Of a DNA stretch of 64,000 bases, positions 50,122 to 58,748 are shown piece after piece (the first letter of the stretch is position 1; every line of letters starts with the position of its first letter). The translations under genes and the position numbers were made by a program. Below the pieces are notes generated by a model that was not told where the DNA came from, did no database searches, and was given only the letters and a program-made list of their open reading frames with translations. Source of the DNA: Pseudanabaena yagii GIHE-NHR1 (lineage in GTDB: Bacteria > Cyanobacteriota > Cyanobacteriia > Pseudanabaenales > Pseudanabaenaceae); NCBI RefSeq assembly GCF_012863495.1, contig NZ_JAAVJL010000001.1, forward strand, positions 3,219,501-3,283,500, in the 5' to 3' direction.

Positions 50122-51765
50122 TTAGAAAGTGAACGTTGTCCGAATTACACCAACAGTTGCGGTCGGATTAGTACTCACACCTTCAGGATTGAAGACCCAG
50201 AAAACCCCAGGAGTAATACTGATGTTTTTACTGATGCGATAGCGATAGAAAAGTTCTAAATGGTAAGGAGTCGAATTAACTGCCCCTAAAGTTGCTGCGC
50301 CACTTACAGATGTGCGATTAATAGGCTGACCAAAAAGAATGCTACCTGCACTTCCTTCGCTAAACAAGTCATTGAGGGTCAAACCAGTAATCCAACTGGT
50401 AAAGGTAGTCGATGCAGAAGCACTTACGGCATCAGCGAAAATCACCGTTCCCCAAGTATGGAATGTCAGTTTTGGAGTGATTTTCCAAGCCAAGTTACCT
50501 GCGATCGAGTTAGCACGAATAGAACCCGTAACGCCACTGATGGATTCATTACTAGTGAGTCCAGTCCCCAAAGAACTAGTACCTGTAGTAGCTCCAGACT
50601 GATGGTAAGTATTTGCGTAGGTGATTGAAGTGTCTAGATTGTCAGCAGGTTTAAATAAAAGCTGCACAAGAGCAATTGTTGATCCACCGAACAACCCTGT
50701 AGATCCACCAGGAGAAGCACTCGCAGGATCTGATGAACCATAGCCTGCCTGTAGTCTGACTTTATCTGTAATTGACCAATCAAAACCAAATAAAGAAGAT
50801 GTACCAGCAATCCGCATTAAGGGATCGAAGCGCCCAAATCTAGAGATAGATCCTTGCCCATTGCTTGCCACAGGAGAAAGCACTGTGAAGAATTCGTCAG
50901 GGAAGCTACGAGGTGCAATGTAGAAGTTTACCTTATTGTCAAATGCGGGGAATTTGTAATCAAGAAGGCTAAGAGCAAATGAGTTGTCTGTTACAACTGC
51001 ACCAGGTCCAATACGGACTGTATTTGTACCTAAAAGGTTAGCGAGACTACCAGTAGTAGAACTACTTGCAGCAACAAGATTATTACTGGTTTCTAGACGA
51101 GTTCTGAGAAGGTCTTTACCTGTAAAGCTAGTATTGAGAACCAAGCGAGTACGATTGCTTAAGGTAACGTTAGAGTTTTTAGAACCAGCAGTACCTGCTG
51201 TTGCAGAAACAATAACTTCGCCCGTGAGTTTAGTAGTAGTTGAGAATTGTTGTGCTTCTAGCTTGGTGACTTTGGCATCGAGGGCATCAACGCGACCACG
51301 CAGAGTAGCAAGTTCGGCAGCAAATTCTTCCTGTAGTTTTTTTAATGTAGCGAGATCTTCTTTGCTAACTTTGTCAGCGAGACCTGCGGAAATGATTTCA
51401 TTGATTTTATCGAGACAAGCATTTAAGCCTGCGGCAAATTCGTAACGACTGGTGGCTTGTTTGCCGCGAAAAGTGCGATCGGGATAACCAGCAATACAAC
51501 CATAACGCTCAACCAAAGATTGCAAAGCAGTAAATGCCCAATCAGTTGGTTTGATATCACTAAGTTGTGAGACTGACGTAACATTTTGAGCTGTTGTTGC
51601 TGGTTCAGTACTTGCAGTATCTAGTTGAATAGACTTGTAAGGATCATTATTTGCAAACAAAGATGTTGTATTTGTTTCTGCATGAGCCAGACTAGGAACC
51701 ATGGATAAGGTTGTCAAGAAAGACAAACAACCTATACTGACAACGGATTTTCTAACTTTAAGCAT
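50122..51765 (-). CDS. SLH-domain outer-membrane porin (cyanobacterial iron-uptake/OprB type)
   Basis: A 547-aa outer-membrane protein. From ATG 51765: signal peptide (residues 1-30, cleavage after AHA), then an SLH domain (~60-115: SQLSDIKPTDWAFTALQSL ... GCIAGYPDRTFRGKQATSRYEFAAGLNA) that binds peptidoglycan. A coiled coil (~125-165, LKKLQEEFAAELATLRGRVDALDAKVTKLE) and a beta-barrel ending in a C-terminal Phe (TTFTF) follow. This is the standard cyanobacterial porin layout. Whether it passes iron, inorganic ions or sugars cannot be read. The GAGGG upstream supports the chosen start. Confidence 0.92.
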   Translation of the reverse strand: MLKVRKSVVSIGCLSFLTTLSMVPSLAHAETNTTSLFANNDPYKSIQLDTASTEPATTAQNVTSVSQLSDIKPTDWAFTALQSLVERYGCIAGYPDRTFRGKQATSRYEFAAGLNACLDKINEIISAGLADKVSKEDLATLKKLQEEFAAELATLRGRVDALDAKVTKLEAQQFSTTTKLTGEVIVSATAGTAGSKNSNVTLSNRTRLVLNTSFTGKDLLRTRLETSNNLVAASSSTTGSLANLLGTNTVRIGPGAVVTDNSFALSLLDYKFPAFDNKVNFYIAPRSFPDEFFTVLSPVASNGQGSISRFGRFDPLMRIAGTSSLFGFDWSITDKVRLQAGYGSSDPASASPGGSTGLFGGSTIALVQLLFKPADNLDTSITYANTYHQSGATTGTSSLGTGLTSNESISGVTGSIRANSIAGNLAWKITPKLTFHTWGTVIFADAVSASASTTFTSWITGLTLNDLFSEGSAGSILFGQPINRTSVSGAATLGAVNSTPYHLELFYRYRISKNISITPGVFWVFNPEGVSTNPTATVGVIRTTFTF

Positions 51766-51915
51766 TCTAAAATTACCCTCTTCATACACCTAGCTTATAA
51801 GGTTAAACTTGTTAGCCTTGGATGTCAAAAGAATATTTGGCTGATATTTTATAAAATCGCCCAATCAACACCCAAATCATTTAATGAGTATTGAATTTAA
51901 TCTAAGTAAAATTCC

Positions 51916-52779
51916 ATGCTGGACTATCATCTTCAAAAATTACTAGATTCTGCCAAAAAAGAGATATTTAGCGGTAAATTGCCTAACTACATTCCTTTAC
52001 TCGCTCAAGTTAATCCTCAGGCAATTAGTATCGCGATCAATCAACTAAACAGCGATGGGAAGTTTGATATGACTGTAGCGGGTAATACTCAACTAACTTT
52101 TCCTTTGATGAGCGTGATCAAGCCATTTTTATTGTTGTATTTGTTAGAAATAAAGGGTATTAATGAAATTTTTGGCATAGTCGATCGCCAATCAACATCG
52201 GTAGCATTTAACGCAATTCCTGAAGGAAAACCTGCAAATCCGATGATTAATAGTGGGGCGATCGCTATCTCCTCCCTATTGCCATCCTACGAAGCCTTAC
52301 AAATCTGGCTCAATCAGCAATCGGGAGCAAATCTTAGCCTCGATCGTGAAATGTTAGCTTCGGTGCGATCGGTTGCTAATCGCCGCAATTTAGCGATCGC
52401 CTCTCAATTGCAGTCTTTAGGGATAATTCCCAATCCTAACCATGCCCTTAATGTTTATGAAGAAATTTGTTGTTTGCGAGGCAATGTGCAGGATCTGGCA
52501 AAAATTGGGACTTTGCTTTTAAATACAAATATAAATACAAATAAATCGCCAAATATTGAGATTGTGTTAGAAATTATGACCCAGTGCGGCATGTATGGAG
52601 CTTCTGCCGAATTTGCTCAAGATATTGGGTTGCCCTCAAAATCGAGTGTCAGTGGCGCTTTACTATCAATAATTCCTGAGCGAGCTGCGATCGCTTGTTA
52701 TAGTCCAGCCCTTGATGCGATCGGCAACTCAGTTGCAGGTATATTCTTGCTAAAAAATATCAAATCTTACTTATTGTGA
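51916..52779 (+). CDS. glsA: Glutaminase
   Basis: Hydrolyses L-glutamine to glutamate and ammonia. The 287-aa serine-dependent beta-lactamase-fold protein has the S66-x-x-K69 motif (MSVIK), the NPMINSGAIA signature, the VNE-like NVYEEICCLRGNVQDLAKIG region and KSSVSGALLSIIP near the C terminus. Slightly short for GlsA (usually ~305-310) but all motifs are present. It is divergent from the porin, and its 3' end overlaps the convergent HxlR gene by 13 bp. Confidence 0.92.
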   Translation: MLDYHLQKLLDSAKKEIFSGKLPNYIPLLAQVNPQAISIAINQLNSDGKFDMTVAGNTQLTFPLMSVIKPFLLLYLLEIKGINEIFGIVDRQSTSVAFNAIPEGKPANPMINSGAIAISSLLPSYEALQIWLNQQSGANLSLDREMLASVRSVANRRNLAIASQLQSLGIIPNPNHALNVYEEICCLRGNVQDLAKIGTLLLNTNINTNKSPNIEIVLEIMTQCGMYGASAEFAQDIGLPSKSSVSGALLSIIPERAAIACYSPALDAIGNSVAGIFLLKNIKSYLL

Positions 52780-53162
52780 ATTGACTCTACCGCGAAACTT
52801 GCTGAGACACCAGCATCTGACGGACGATCAAGCAGAATCTGTGTGTCAGGAATATGCTTCAAGCCCCAAGCAATTATTACTTTTAAAACAGGACGCAGAC
52901 TTCTTCCCTGATCGGTGAGGTGATAATTCATGCGGCGGGAGTGATTACTGTAAGGTTGTTTCGCTACCAAACCTAAGTCCTCAAGTAATTTAAGACGGTT
53001 TGCCAAGATATTCGTAGAGATACCTTCAGGAGATTCTAGAAACTCTTCAAAACGTTGCTTTCCGAAGAACATCATGTCTCTGATGACAAGTAACGTCCAG
53101 CGATCGCCAATCAAATCCAAAGTACAGGAGACAGGGCAAGGAGATCGTCTTGGTTGGGACAT
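52767..53162 (-). CDS. HxlR-family transcriptional regulator
   Basis: A 131-aa winged-helix regulator: CPVSCTLDLIGDRWTLLVIRDMMFFGKQRFEEFLESPEGISTNILANRLKLLEDLGLV, then the wing YSNHSRRMNYHLTDQGRSL. The Cys pair near the N terminus (CPVSC) is typical for HxlR/YodB members that sense electrophiles or formaldehyde. ATG 53162 is chosen. No obvious target gene is divergent within this region other than acpP at 53.4 kb, which is unlikely as a target. Confidence 0.88.
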   Translation of the reverse strand: MSQPRRSPCPVSCTLDLIGDRWTLLVIRDMMFFGKQRFEEFLESPEGISTNILANRLKLLEDLGLVAKQPYSNHSRRMNYHLTDQGRSLRPVLKVIIAWGLKHIPDTQILLDRPSDAGVSASFAVESIHNK

Positions 53163-53405
53163 AGCTAAAATCAAATTTATTTAAATTGACTCAATTACTT
53201 GCATTTTACAAGCTATACCTGCTAATCTACATTTTAACTTGCAATTTAAAAGTTATATATGGATACAACAATCCAAAAGATGACACGTCCTAAGCTGTAT
53301 CGAAATTTTTAGATAGGTTCTTCACGATCATGTATATACAGCTACCTTTATCCGATAAAATGAAAAACGCTAAAAAGTTTTTGGTTGTAAACAGAGAATA
53401 AGTAA

Positions 53406-53645
53406 ATGAGTAGTACCTTTGAGCAAGTTCAAGAGATCGTTGCATCCCAATTAGGCGTTGATAAAGCCGAAGTTAAGCCTGAAGCTAGCTTTGCGAACGA
53501 CCTTGGCGCTGACTCTCTCGATACTGTCGAACTAGTTATGGCTCTGGAAGAAAAATTCGGCGTTGAAATCCCAGACGAAGACGCAGAAAAAATCGCCACT
53601 GTTAAAGACGCTGTTGATTACATTGACAGCAAACAAGCTGCTTAA
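53406..53645 (+). CDS. acpP: Acyl carrier protein
   Basis: Carries fatty-acyl chains on phosphopantetheine in fatty-acid synthesis. The 79-aa acidic protein has [18 protein letters not shown] with phosphopantetheine Ser S37. fabF follows 141 bp downstream, the usual cyanobacterial pairing. Upstream, TATACAGC and TAAAAT-like boxes around 53334-53360 suggest a promoter, not proven. Confidence 0.97.
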   Translation: MSSTFEQVQEIVASQLGVDKAEVKPEASFANDLGADSLDTVELVMALEEKFGVEIPDEDAEKIATVKDAVDYIDSKQAA

Positions 53646-53786
53646 GCAATTGTTTTCAATGGAGGCTTTGTTGCTCAGCAACAAGGCTTTTATTTTCTAT
53701 TAGGATATGCGTGCATGTCCTAATAGAAAATCACCCTAGCCGCACCTTAAAACCATAAAATTTTGACATAACTGATTCCAAACGAA

Positions 53787-55043
53787 ATGCAAAACCCTCA
53801 GCCCCTCTCTCGCGTCGTTGTCACTGGACTAGGTGCAATCACACCGATCGGTAACACGGTCGAAGAATATTGGCAAGGTCTAGTTGATGGCAAAAACGGG
53901 ATTACAGAAATTACTCGCTTCGATACAACTGATCATGAATGTCGTGTGGGCGGCGAAGTTAAGGATTTTGATCCACTTACCTATATCCCTGCCAAAGAAG
54001 CACGACGGATGGATCGCTTTGCTCAATTTGGTGTAAGTGCCAGTATTCAAGCATTGCGCGATGCTAATCTCGAAATTACGCCAGTCAATGCTGCTCAAAT
54101 CGGTGTATTGCTAGGTACTGGGATTGGTGGCTTGCAAGTACTCGAAGATCAGCATGAAATTATCCGCACTAAGGGACCCTCTCGCTGTAGCCCATTTATG
54201 ATTCCGATGATGATCGGCAATATGGCAGCAGGTTTGACGGCAATTCACACGGGCGCACAGGGACCCAACTCCTGCACGGTGACTGCTTGCGCGGCAGGTT
54301 CCAATGCGATCGGCGACGCATTTCGTTTGGTACAAAGTGGTTTTGCTCAGGCCATGATTTGCGGTGGTACGGAGGCGGCGATTACTCCTCTAGGCTTTGC
54401 AGGTTTTGCTTCTGCTAGAGCCATGTCACGACGTAATGATGACCCTGCTCATGCGTCACGCCCCTTTGATAAGGATCGCGATGGCTTTGTAATGGGTGAA
54501 GGCGCAGGTATTTTAATCCTCGAAAATCTCGAACATGCTCTAGCGCGTGGGGCAAAAATCTATGCCGAGATTGTTGGCTACGGCTGTACTTGCGATGCCT
54601 ATCACATGACTTCCCCTTCGCCCGATGGTGAGGGAGCTATCCGTGCGATGTCTCTTGCCCTCAAGAATGCTGATGTCACTCCTGAAATGGTGGACTATAT
54701 CAATGCTCACGGGACAAGCACTGCCGCGAATGATAAGACGGAAACGAAGGCAATCAAGAAAGTTTTAGGTGATCATGCCTATAAGACTGCGGTTAGTTCT
54801 ACTAAGTCAATGACAGGCCACTTGCTCGGCGGCTCGGGTGGTATCGAGGCAGTGGCAACAGTTCTAGCAGTTAAGAATGACATTGCGCCGCCAACCATGA
54901 ATTTAGAAAATCCCGATCCTGAATGCGATCTCGATTATGTACCTAACAAGTCCCGTCCGATGACAATCAATGTAGCGACTTCTAACTCCTTTGGATTTGG
55001 TGGTCATAACGTAACTCTAGTTTTCAAAAAATACCAAGCATAA
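53787..55043 (+). CDS. fabF: 3-oxoacyl-ACP synthase II
   Basis: KAS II condensing enzyme extending acyl-ACP with malonyl-ACP. 418 aa, nucleophile C168 in [16 protein letters not shown], His residues in [14 protein letters not shown] and [14 protein letters not shown], and the C-terminal [15 protein letters not shown]. In operon-like order behind acpP. Several hairpins follow the gene. Confidence 0.97.
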   Translation: MQNPQPLSRVVVTGLGAITPIGNTVEEYWQGLVDGKNGITEITRFDTTDHECRVGGEVKDFDPLTYIPAKEARRMDRFAQFGVSASIQALRDANLEITPVNAAQIGVLLGTGIGGLQVLEDQHEIIRTKGPSRCSPFMIPMMIGNMAAGLTAIHTGAQGPNSCTVTACAAGSNAIGDAFRLVQSGFAQAMICGGTEAAITPLGFAGFASARAMSRRNDDPAHASRPFDKDRDGFVMGEGAGILILENLEHALARGAKIYAEIVGYGCTCDAYHMTSPSPDGEGAIRAMSLALKNADVTPEMVDYINAHGTSTAANDKTETKAIKKVLGDHAYKTAVSSTKSMTGHLLGGSGGIEAVATVLAVKNDIAPPTMNLENPDPECDLDYVPNKSRPMTINVATSNSFGFGGHNVTLVFKKYQA

Positions 55044-55070
55044 TCACGCATAACTTATTCTCATTTTGCC

Positions 55071-55163
55071 TATAGCGTTTACCAGTCTAGTGAAGTACAG
55101 ATTTGTTTCCCCGCCAAAGGCGGGGAAACAAATCTATGTACATCGCTTGCTTGAAAAACGCTA
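55071..55163. repeat. Hairpin element with TAGCGTTT terminal repeats
   Basis: Outer ends TATAGCGTTT (55071-55080) and AAACGCTA (55156-55163) frame a 17-bp perfect stem (AGATTTGTTTCCCCGCC and complement, AAA loop). The reverse complement of its right part (TAGCGTTTTTCAAGCAAGCG) matches the left part of the element at 57478 (TAGCGCTTTTCCAGCAAGCG), so the two are related inverted copies. Confidence 0.75.
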
Positions 55164-55207
55164 CAAGACAAAATGAAAATTCAAAACCCTTACTGTAATT
55201 GTTTTTT

Positions 55208-55241
55208 GTTTTGAGAAGGAGGATATCCTCCTTCTCAAAAC
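55208..55241. terminator. Palindrome downstream of fabF
   Basis: Perfect 34-nt palindrome (GTTTTGAGAAGGAGGAT and complement) without a loop, 165 bp past fabF. Likely terminator or dispersed palindrome. Confidence 0.55.
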
Positions 55242-55246
55242 GTTAT

Positions 55247-55283
55247 AAAAAGAGAGGTGGCGCAATGCGCTGCCTCTCTTTTT
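55247..55283. terminator. Second terminator-like hairpin downstream of fabF
   Basis: AAAAAGAGAGGTGGCGC and GCGCTGCCTCTCTTTTT around AAT, one mismatch/wobble, ending in a T tract, 44 bp before the Uma2 start. Confidence 0.65.
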
Positions 55284-55326
55284 GGATTTGCAGTAAACTA
55301 TCTAGAGTGCAAGAAAAATTGTTTTT

Positions 55327-56016
55327 ATGACGATCGCTCTCGAAGCTTATCCAAACGAACAAATTGGCAATATTGCAACAGACATTACTAGCAATATTAT
55401 TGCCAATGTCGTGTTGTCAAATATTAGCTGGCAAACCTATCAAGCAATGCTTACTGATATTGGCGATCGCAGTTCTGTTCGTTTAGTTTATGACCGAGGA
55501 GTTTTAGAAATTAGGATGCCGTCAGATTTTCATGAGGCAATTAATCGCTTATTAGCCCGCATCGTTGGAGTTTTAGCGGAGGAGCTAGATTTACCATTAA
55601 AAGAATTTGGCTCAGTCACACTAAATCGGAGTGACATCAAAAAAGGAGCAGAGCCAGACTCTAGTTTTTACATTCAAAATGCCGATCACATAAGCGGTAA
55701 TAGGATTGATATTTCTGTAGAGCCGCCACCAGACTTGATTATCGAAGTTGACATTACTAATTCTAGTGAGCGAAGCTTGGCAGTCTATCAGCAACTAGGA
55801 ATTCCAGAAATATGGCGCTACACAAAAGACAATGTAAAAATCTTGCAATTGCGAGATGGTGATTACCTTGAATGTGAGTTTAGTGCAATTTTCGTGATGA
55901 TATCTGGGGAAATACTTGGAAATTTTCTCCAGATGTCATCAACGGAAAATAGCACTAGTATTGTCCGTGCTGTCCGCAAATGGATGGCTGAAACATATAT
56001 GAATAGAGATTTTTAA
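55327..56016 (+). CDS. Uma2-family (DUF820) endonuclease-fold protein
   Basis: A 229-aa family member: LSNISWQTYQAMLTDIGDRSSVRLVYDRGVLEIRMPSDFHEAINRLL, then KGAEPDSSFYIQNA (Asp) and PDLIIEVDITNSS (Glu), and RYTKDNVKILQLRDGDYLE. The expected Lys after E-x-V/I is Asp (EVD), as in many Uma2 proteins. Function unknown. It differs clearly from the 7.0-kb paralogue. Located between two inverted hairpin elements at 55071 and 57478. Confidence 0.82.
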   Translation: MTIALEAYPNEQIGNIATDITSNIIANVVLSNISWQTYQAMLTDIGDRSSVRLVYDRGVLEIRMPSDFHEAINRLLARIVGVLAEELDLPLKEFGSVTLNRSDIKKGAEPDSSFYIQNADHISGNRIDISVEPPPDLIIEVDITNSSERSLAVYQQLGIPEIWRYTKDNVKILQLRDGDYLECEFSAIFVMISGEILGNFLQMSSTENSTSIVRAVRKWMAETYMNRDF

Positions 56017-56040
56017 GAATGACACTAAGTGTCATTCTTA
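56014..56040. terminator. Bidirectional terminator
   Basis: Perfect 13-bp stem (TAAGAATGACACT and complement) around A, covering the Uma2 stop and lying 11 bp before the stop of the convergent substrate-binding protein. Confidence 0.75.
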
Positions 56041-56050
56041 AAGTTTTAAC

Positions 56051-57445
56051 TTAACGCAATGGCACAAAGTCATAGCCAACGCCTGAGCGATCGCCTTTGC
56101 TAACTTTGACTAAAATTGAAGCATTAGCCCGATCGCCTGATGGTTGAAAGGTGATTTTGCCTGCTGCACCGTCAAGCTCAAAGCTGGGATTAGATAGTGC
56201 CTGTTGTAGCCCTTCACGACTAGAACTTTTTTTCAAACCACCAATAATTGCTAAGGTCGCATCGTAGCTTGTGGCTGACCGCCAGTTGACATCGCCGCCC
56301 CACAACTTTACAGCATTAGCGGAAAAGGGATTATTTGCCAAAAAATCAGGATGCCAAGGCACGCTTAACACCATGTCAGCGATCGCACTTTGCCCTAGTT
56401 GCAAAGTTTTGAAGGTATACATAGTAGAGTCACCCAGCAATAAAAGACGATTTCTGGCAATAATGGCGATTTCTGTCCCCTTTTCAATCTTTTCGACCCC
56501 CGGTGATAACAACAGAGCATCAACGCGATCGCCTAGCATATCCTCAACTACCTTATCAGCGCTAAAGCTTGGACTAGCGACATCACAATTAATGCGACTA
56601 ACTTTGGCTCCATCCGTAAATATGGCAGCCGTAAATTCCTCCTTAATCGATTGACTAGCCTTAGCCTCTGAATTAAAGCAAATTCCAATATTTTTCTTGT
56701 TTAGTTTCTTGACTGTGTAATGGGATAGCGAATCGGCTTGAAATCTTACGCTAGGTACTGTCCGAAAAATATAGCTACCTATGCCTGAGAGTTCCTTGGC
56801 GGTACTTGTAGAAGACATCATCACCAGTCCTCCCGCTTGATAGATCGGCACTGTCGCAATGGAAACTTCGCTAGAGTTATGTCCAATCACAGCAAGGATA
56901 GTTTGGTCTTGGACTAGAGACTGCGATACTTTTACACCTATTTCGGTTTTATTATCATCATTAACGATCGCAATTTTAAGCGGCATTCCATTAATGCCAC
57001 CCTGATTATTTACTTCAGTTTGGGCTTGGGAAACTCCCCGTAAAATTTCCTTCGCTACATTCAAGTTGCCACCAATAGGTACACTCACGGCAACTTTTAA
57101 GGATGGGCGATCGCCAATTTTGGCATTATTTAAATAAATTAAAGCTTCAGGATCGTTACGTTGTTTACTGAGTGAGGCTTCCAACTTAGCTGTAGCGGTG
57201 GCATAGTCCTTTTTCGCAATGGCAGCGATCGCCGCCTCTTTGTCAGCATTGGACTCAGCAGTAATCAGCAATTTTTCGCCTTCACTTTTGCGTGTAGTCA
57301 AGTCAAAGTTAGCGTTACTAATCGATGAAGAGGCATTAGGGTTTGTTTTACCTTGACCAAAAAATAAAAAACCGCCACCAGCTAGTCCACCAAAGATGGC
57401 TAAAGTTATACCCAACACCACTAGTTCTTTCTTATTGTTTGCCAT
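56051..57445 (-). CDS. Membrane-anchored periplasmic ligand-binding protein (Leu/Ile/Val type)
   Basis: A 464-aa protein. From ATG 57445: an N-terminal membrane anchor (residues 8-30), a linker with a TPR-like helix pair (~62-100: AAIAAIAKKDYATATAKLEASLSKQRNDPEALIYLNN), then a type I periplasmic-binding domain (VAVSVPIGGNLNVAKEILRGVSQAQTEVN, VIGHNSSEVSIATVPIY, SSTSTAKEL). No ABC permease is near. In cyanobacteria this layout also occurs as the extracellular part of sensors. Codons upstream of 57445 run into a hairpin element and are not believed. Confidence 0.85.
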   Translation of the reverse strand: MANNKKELVVLGITLAIFGGLAGGGFLFFGQGKTNPNASSSISNANFDLTTRKSEGEKLLITAESNADKEAAIAAIAKKDYATATAKLEASLSKQRNDPEALIYLNNAKIGDRPSLKVAVSVPIGGNLNVAKEILRGVSQAQTEVNNQGGINGMPLKIAIVNDDNKTEIGVKVSQSLVQDQTILAVIGHNSSEVSIATVPIYQAGGLVMMSSTSTAKELSGIGSYIFRTVPSVRFQADSLSHYTVKKLNKKNIGICFNSEAKASQSIKEEFTAAIFTDGAKVSRINCDVASPSFSADKVVEDMLGDRVDALLLSPGVEKIEKGTEIAIIARNRLLLLGDSTMYTFKTLQLGQSAIADMVLSVPWHPDFLANNPFSANAVKLWGGDVNWRSATSYDATLAIIGGLKKSSSREGLQQALSNPSFELDGAAGKITFQPSGDRANASILVKVSKGDRSGVGYDFVPLR

Positions 57446-57477
57446 AACTGTCTGCACGAAATGCCGTTCAGTGATTA

Positions 57478-57559
57478 TATAGCGCTTTTCCAGCAAGCGA
57501 GTTAGAGGTTTGTTTTCCCGCCGAAGGCGGGAAAACAAACCTCTCTGGGAAATGCTATA
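57478..57559. repeat. Hairpin element, inverted relative of the 55.1-kb copy
   Basis: Begins TATAGCGCTTTTCCAGCAAG and ends TGCTATA. In between is a 19-bp perfect stem (AGAGGTTTGTTTTCCCGCC and complement) around GAA. Left part matches the reverse complement of the right part of 55071-55163. Confidence 0.75.
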
Positions 57560-58192
57560 GCGATTTGCAAGGAACTACTTATGATTAGGTTTGTCTAGTT
57601 CAGAATTTGTCAGAAAAAGCTAGAAAAAATGATCTGGCTTTTTCTGTTCCCATAACTTGCTTGTTAATGTCTTGATTGTTGTCATGAAATATCAGAAATT
57701 TTATCGTTAAAAACAAGTTTGAGTAAGCCCAAAAATATTGTTAAACCCCGAAAACCTTGCTAATAGATGTTTTTGAGGTTTACATCTATACAATTACCTT
57801 GCATAACAAGTTTAAATAAACTGTGCTAACTTAAAAGCCATAGAAAACCTTTAGTTCTCTACTTTATTCTCTAGTTTGCAATCTAAATTTTTCTGACGAG
57901 TCTAACGGATGGGTGTTGAGCAATTACCAATTTGATTAAGAGATTCTAATTATTATTTTAGCAATTGTGTTGGCAATAGTATTTTGATGTGTTGAGTACA
58001 AACTATTAGATTATTTATAGTTTGTTTATCTAACTAGATGGAGATTTAGTTAGGAAGTTCCAACCTAAAACTAGTAATTAGAATTAAAACCTGTATACAA
58101 AGCAAATAATATTTTTCTGACTCGTTAGTTTTTGATAGAGGGCATCTAGGCAAGAGTAATTAATAACAATTTAGTGGATTGTGAGGAAAACG
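57560..58192. other. Long gene-free spacer
   Basis: About 630 bp of AT-rich sequence between the divergent binding-protein and HTH-protein genes. No frame on either strand looks coding and no strong hairpin, tRNA or riboswitch was recognised. It must include both promoters; the ribosome binding site GAGG at 58183-58186 belongs to the HTH gene. Confidence 0.5.
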
Positions 58193-58717
58193 ATGACTAT
58201 TGATGACGCACTCAATATTGTGGATTCCGTTTTGGGAAACAAGAGCCTTAGCACAATCCAAGAGGCTATTTTTCGCCAAACTTGGGAGGGCAAGACCTAT
58301 TCCGAAATCGCAGAGCAGGCTGGTTATGATGCGGCTTATATTCGTGATGTGGGTTACAAACTATGGCAGTTACTATCAGAAGCCTTTGGCGATCGCGTGA
58401 CTAAAAATAATTTGCAGGTGGTATTGCGCCGCTATAGCAATCGCACGATGCAGGAGCGATCGCTACAGGTTAGTAATGCTATTCCCATTAACATGAATTA
58501 CCCCACGGCTCCCGTTAATTTACCGATCGCCACGGAGTCCTTCAGTCAAGAAATTAGTAATGGCGCGGCAAAGCTCTTGCAATTGCTATCGAGACTTTTG
58601 ACTGAACCGATTGGCGATCGCCACGTTAATCAATATTTGCAGCAGATGCATGACGCAAGTACGGACTCAGCTTTGAAATTGACGATTACAGTAAATCTCA
58701 GCATGGCAGCAGAATAA
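58193..58717 (+). CDS. Stand-alone HTH protein of the NB-ARC/VMAP N-terminal type
   Basis: A 174-aa protein. Residues 1-85 (MTIDDALNIVDSVLGNKSLSTIQEAIFRQTWEGKTYSEIAEQAGYDAAYIRDVGYKLWQLLSEAFGDRVTKNNLQVVLRRY) correspond to the HTH module that usually heads large cyanobacterial NB-ARC or AAA signalling proteins. Here there is no ATPase behind it; the remaining 90 residues are polar with a helical C terminus. The ATG at 58193 is supported by GAGG 6 nt upstream, against GTG 58181. It might be a DNA-binding regulator or an adaptor interacting with ATPases elsewhere. A 0.6-kb spacer precedes it. Confidence 0.75.
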   Translation: MTIDDALNIVDSVLGNKSLSTIQEAIFRQTWEGKTYSEIAEQAGYDAAYIRDVGYKLWQLLSEAFGDRVTKNNLQVVLRRYSNRTMQERSLQVSNAIPINMNYPTAPVNLPIATESFSQEISNGAAKLLQLLSRLLTEPIGDRHVNQYLQQMHDASTDSALKLTITVNLSMAAE

Positions 58718-58748
58718 AAAAATCCCGCGCATTGCGCGGGATTTTTTT
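58716..58748. terminator. Bidirectional terminator between HTH gene and purD
   Basis: Perfect 15-bp stem (AAAAAAATCCCGCGC and complement) around ATT, overlapping both stop codons. Confidence 0.85.

Noticed and set aside
55071-55163. Possible CRISPR or tRNA-like structure
   Set aside because: It is a single hairpin with terminal repeats; no array of spacers and no cloverleaf.
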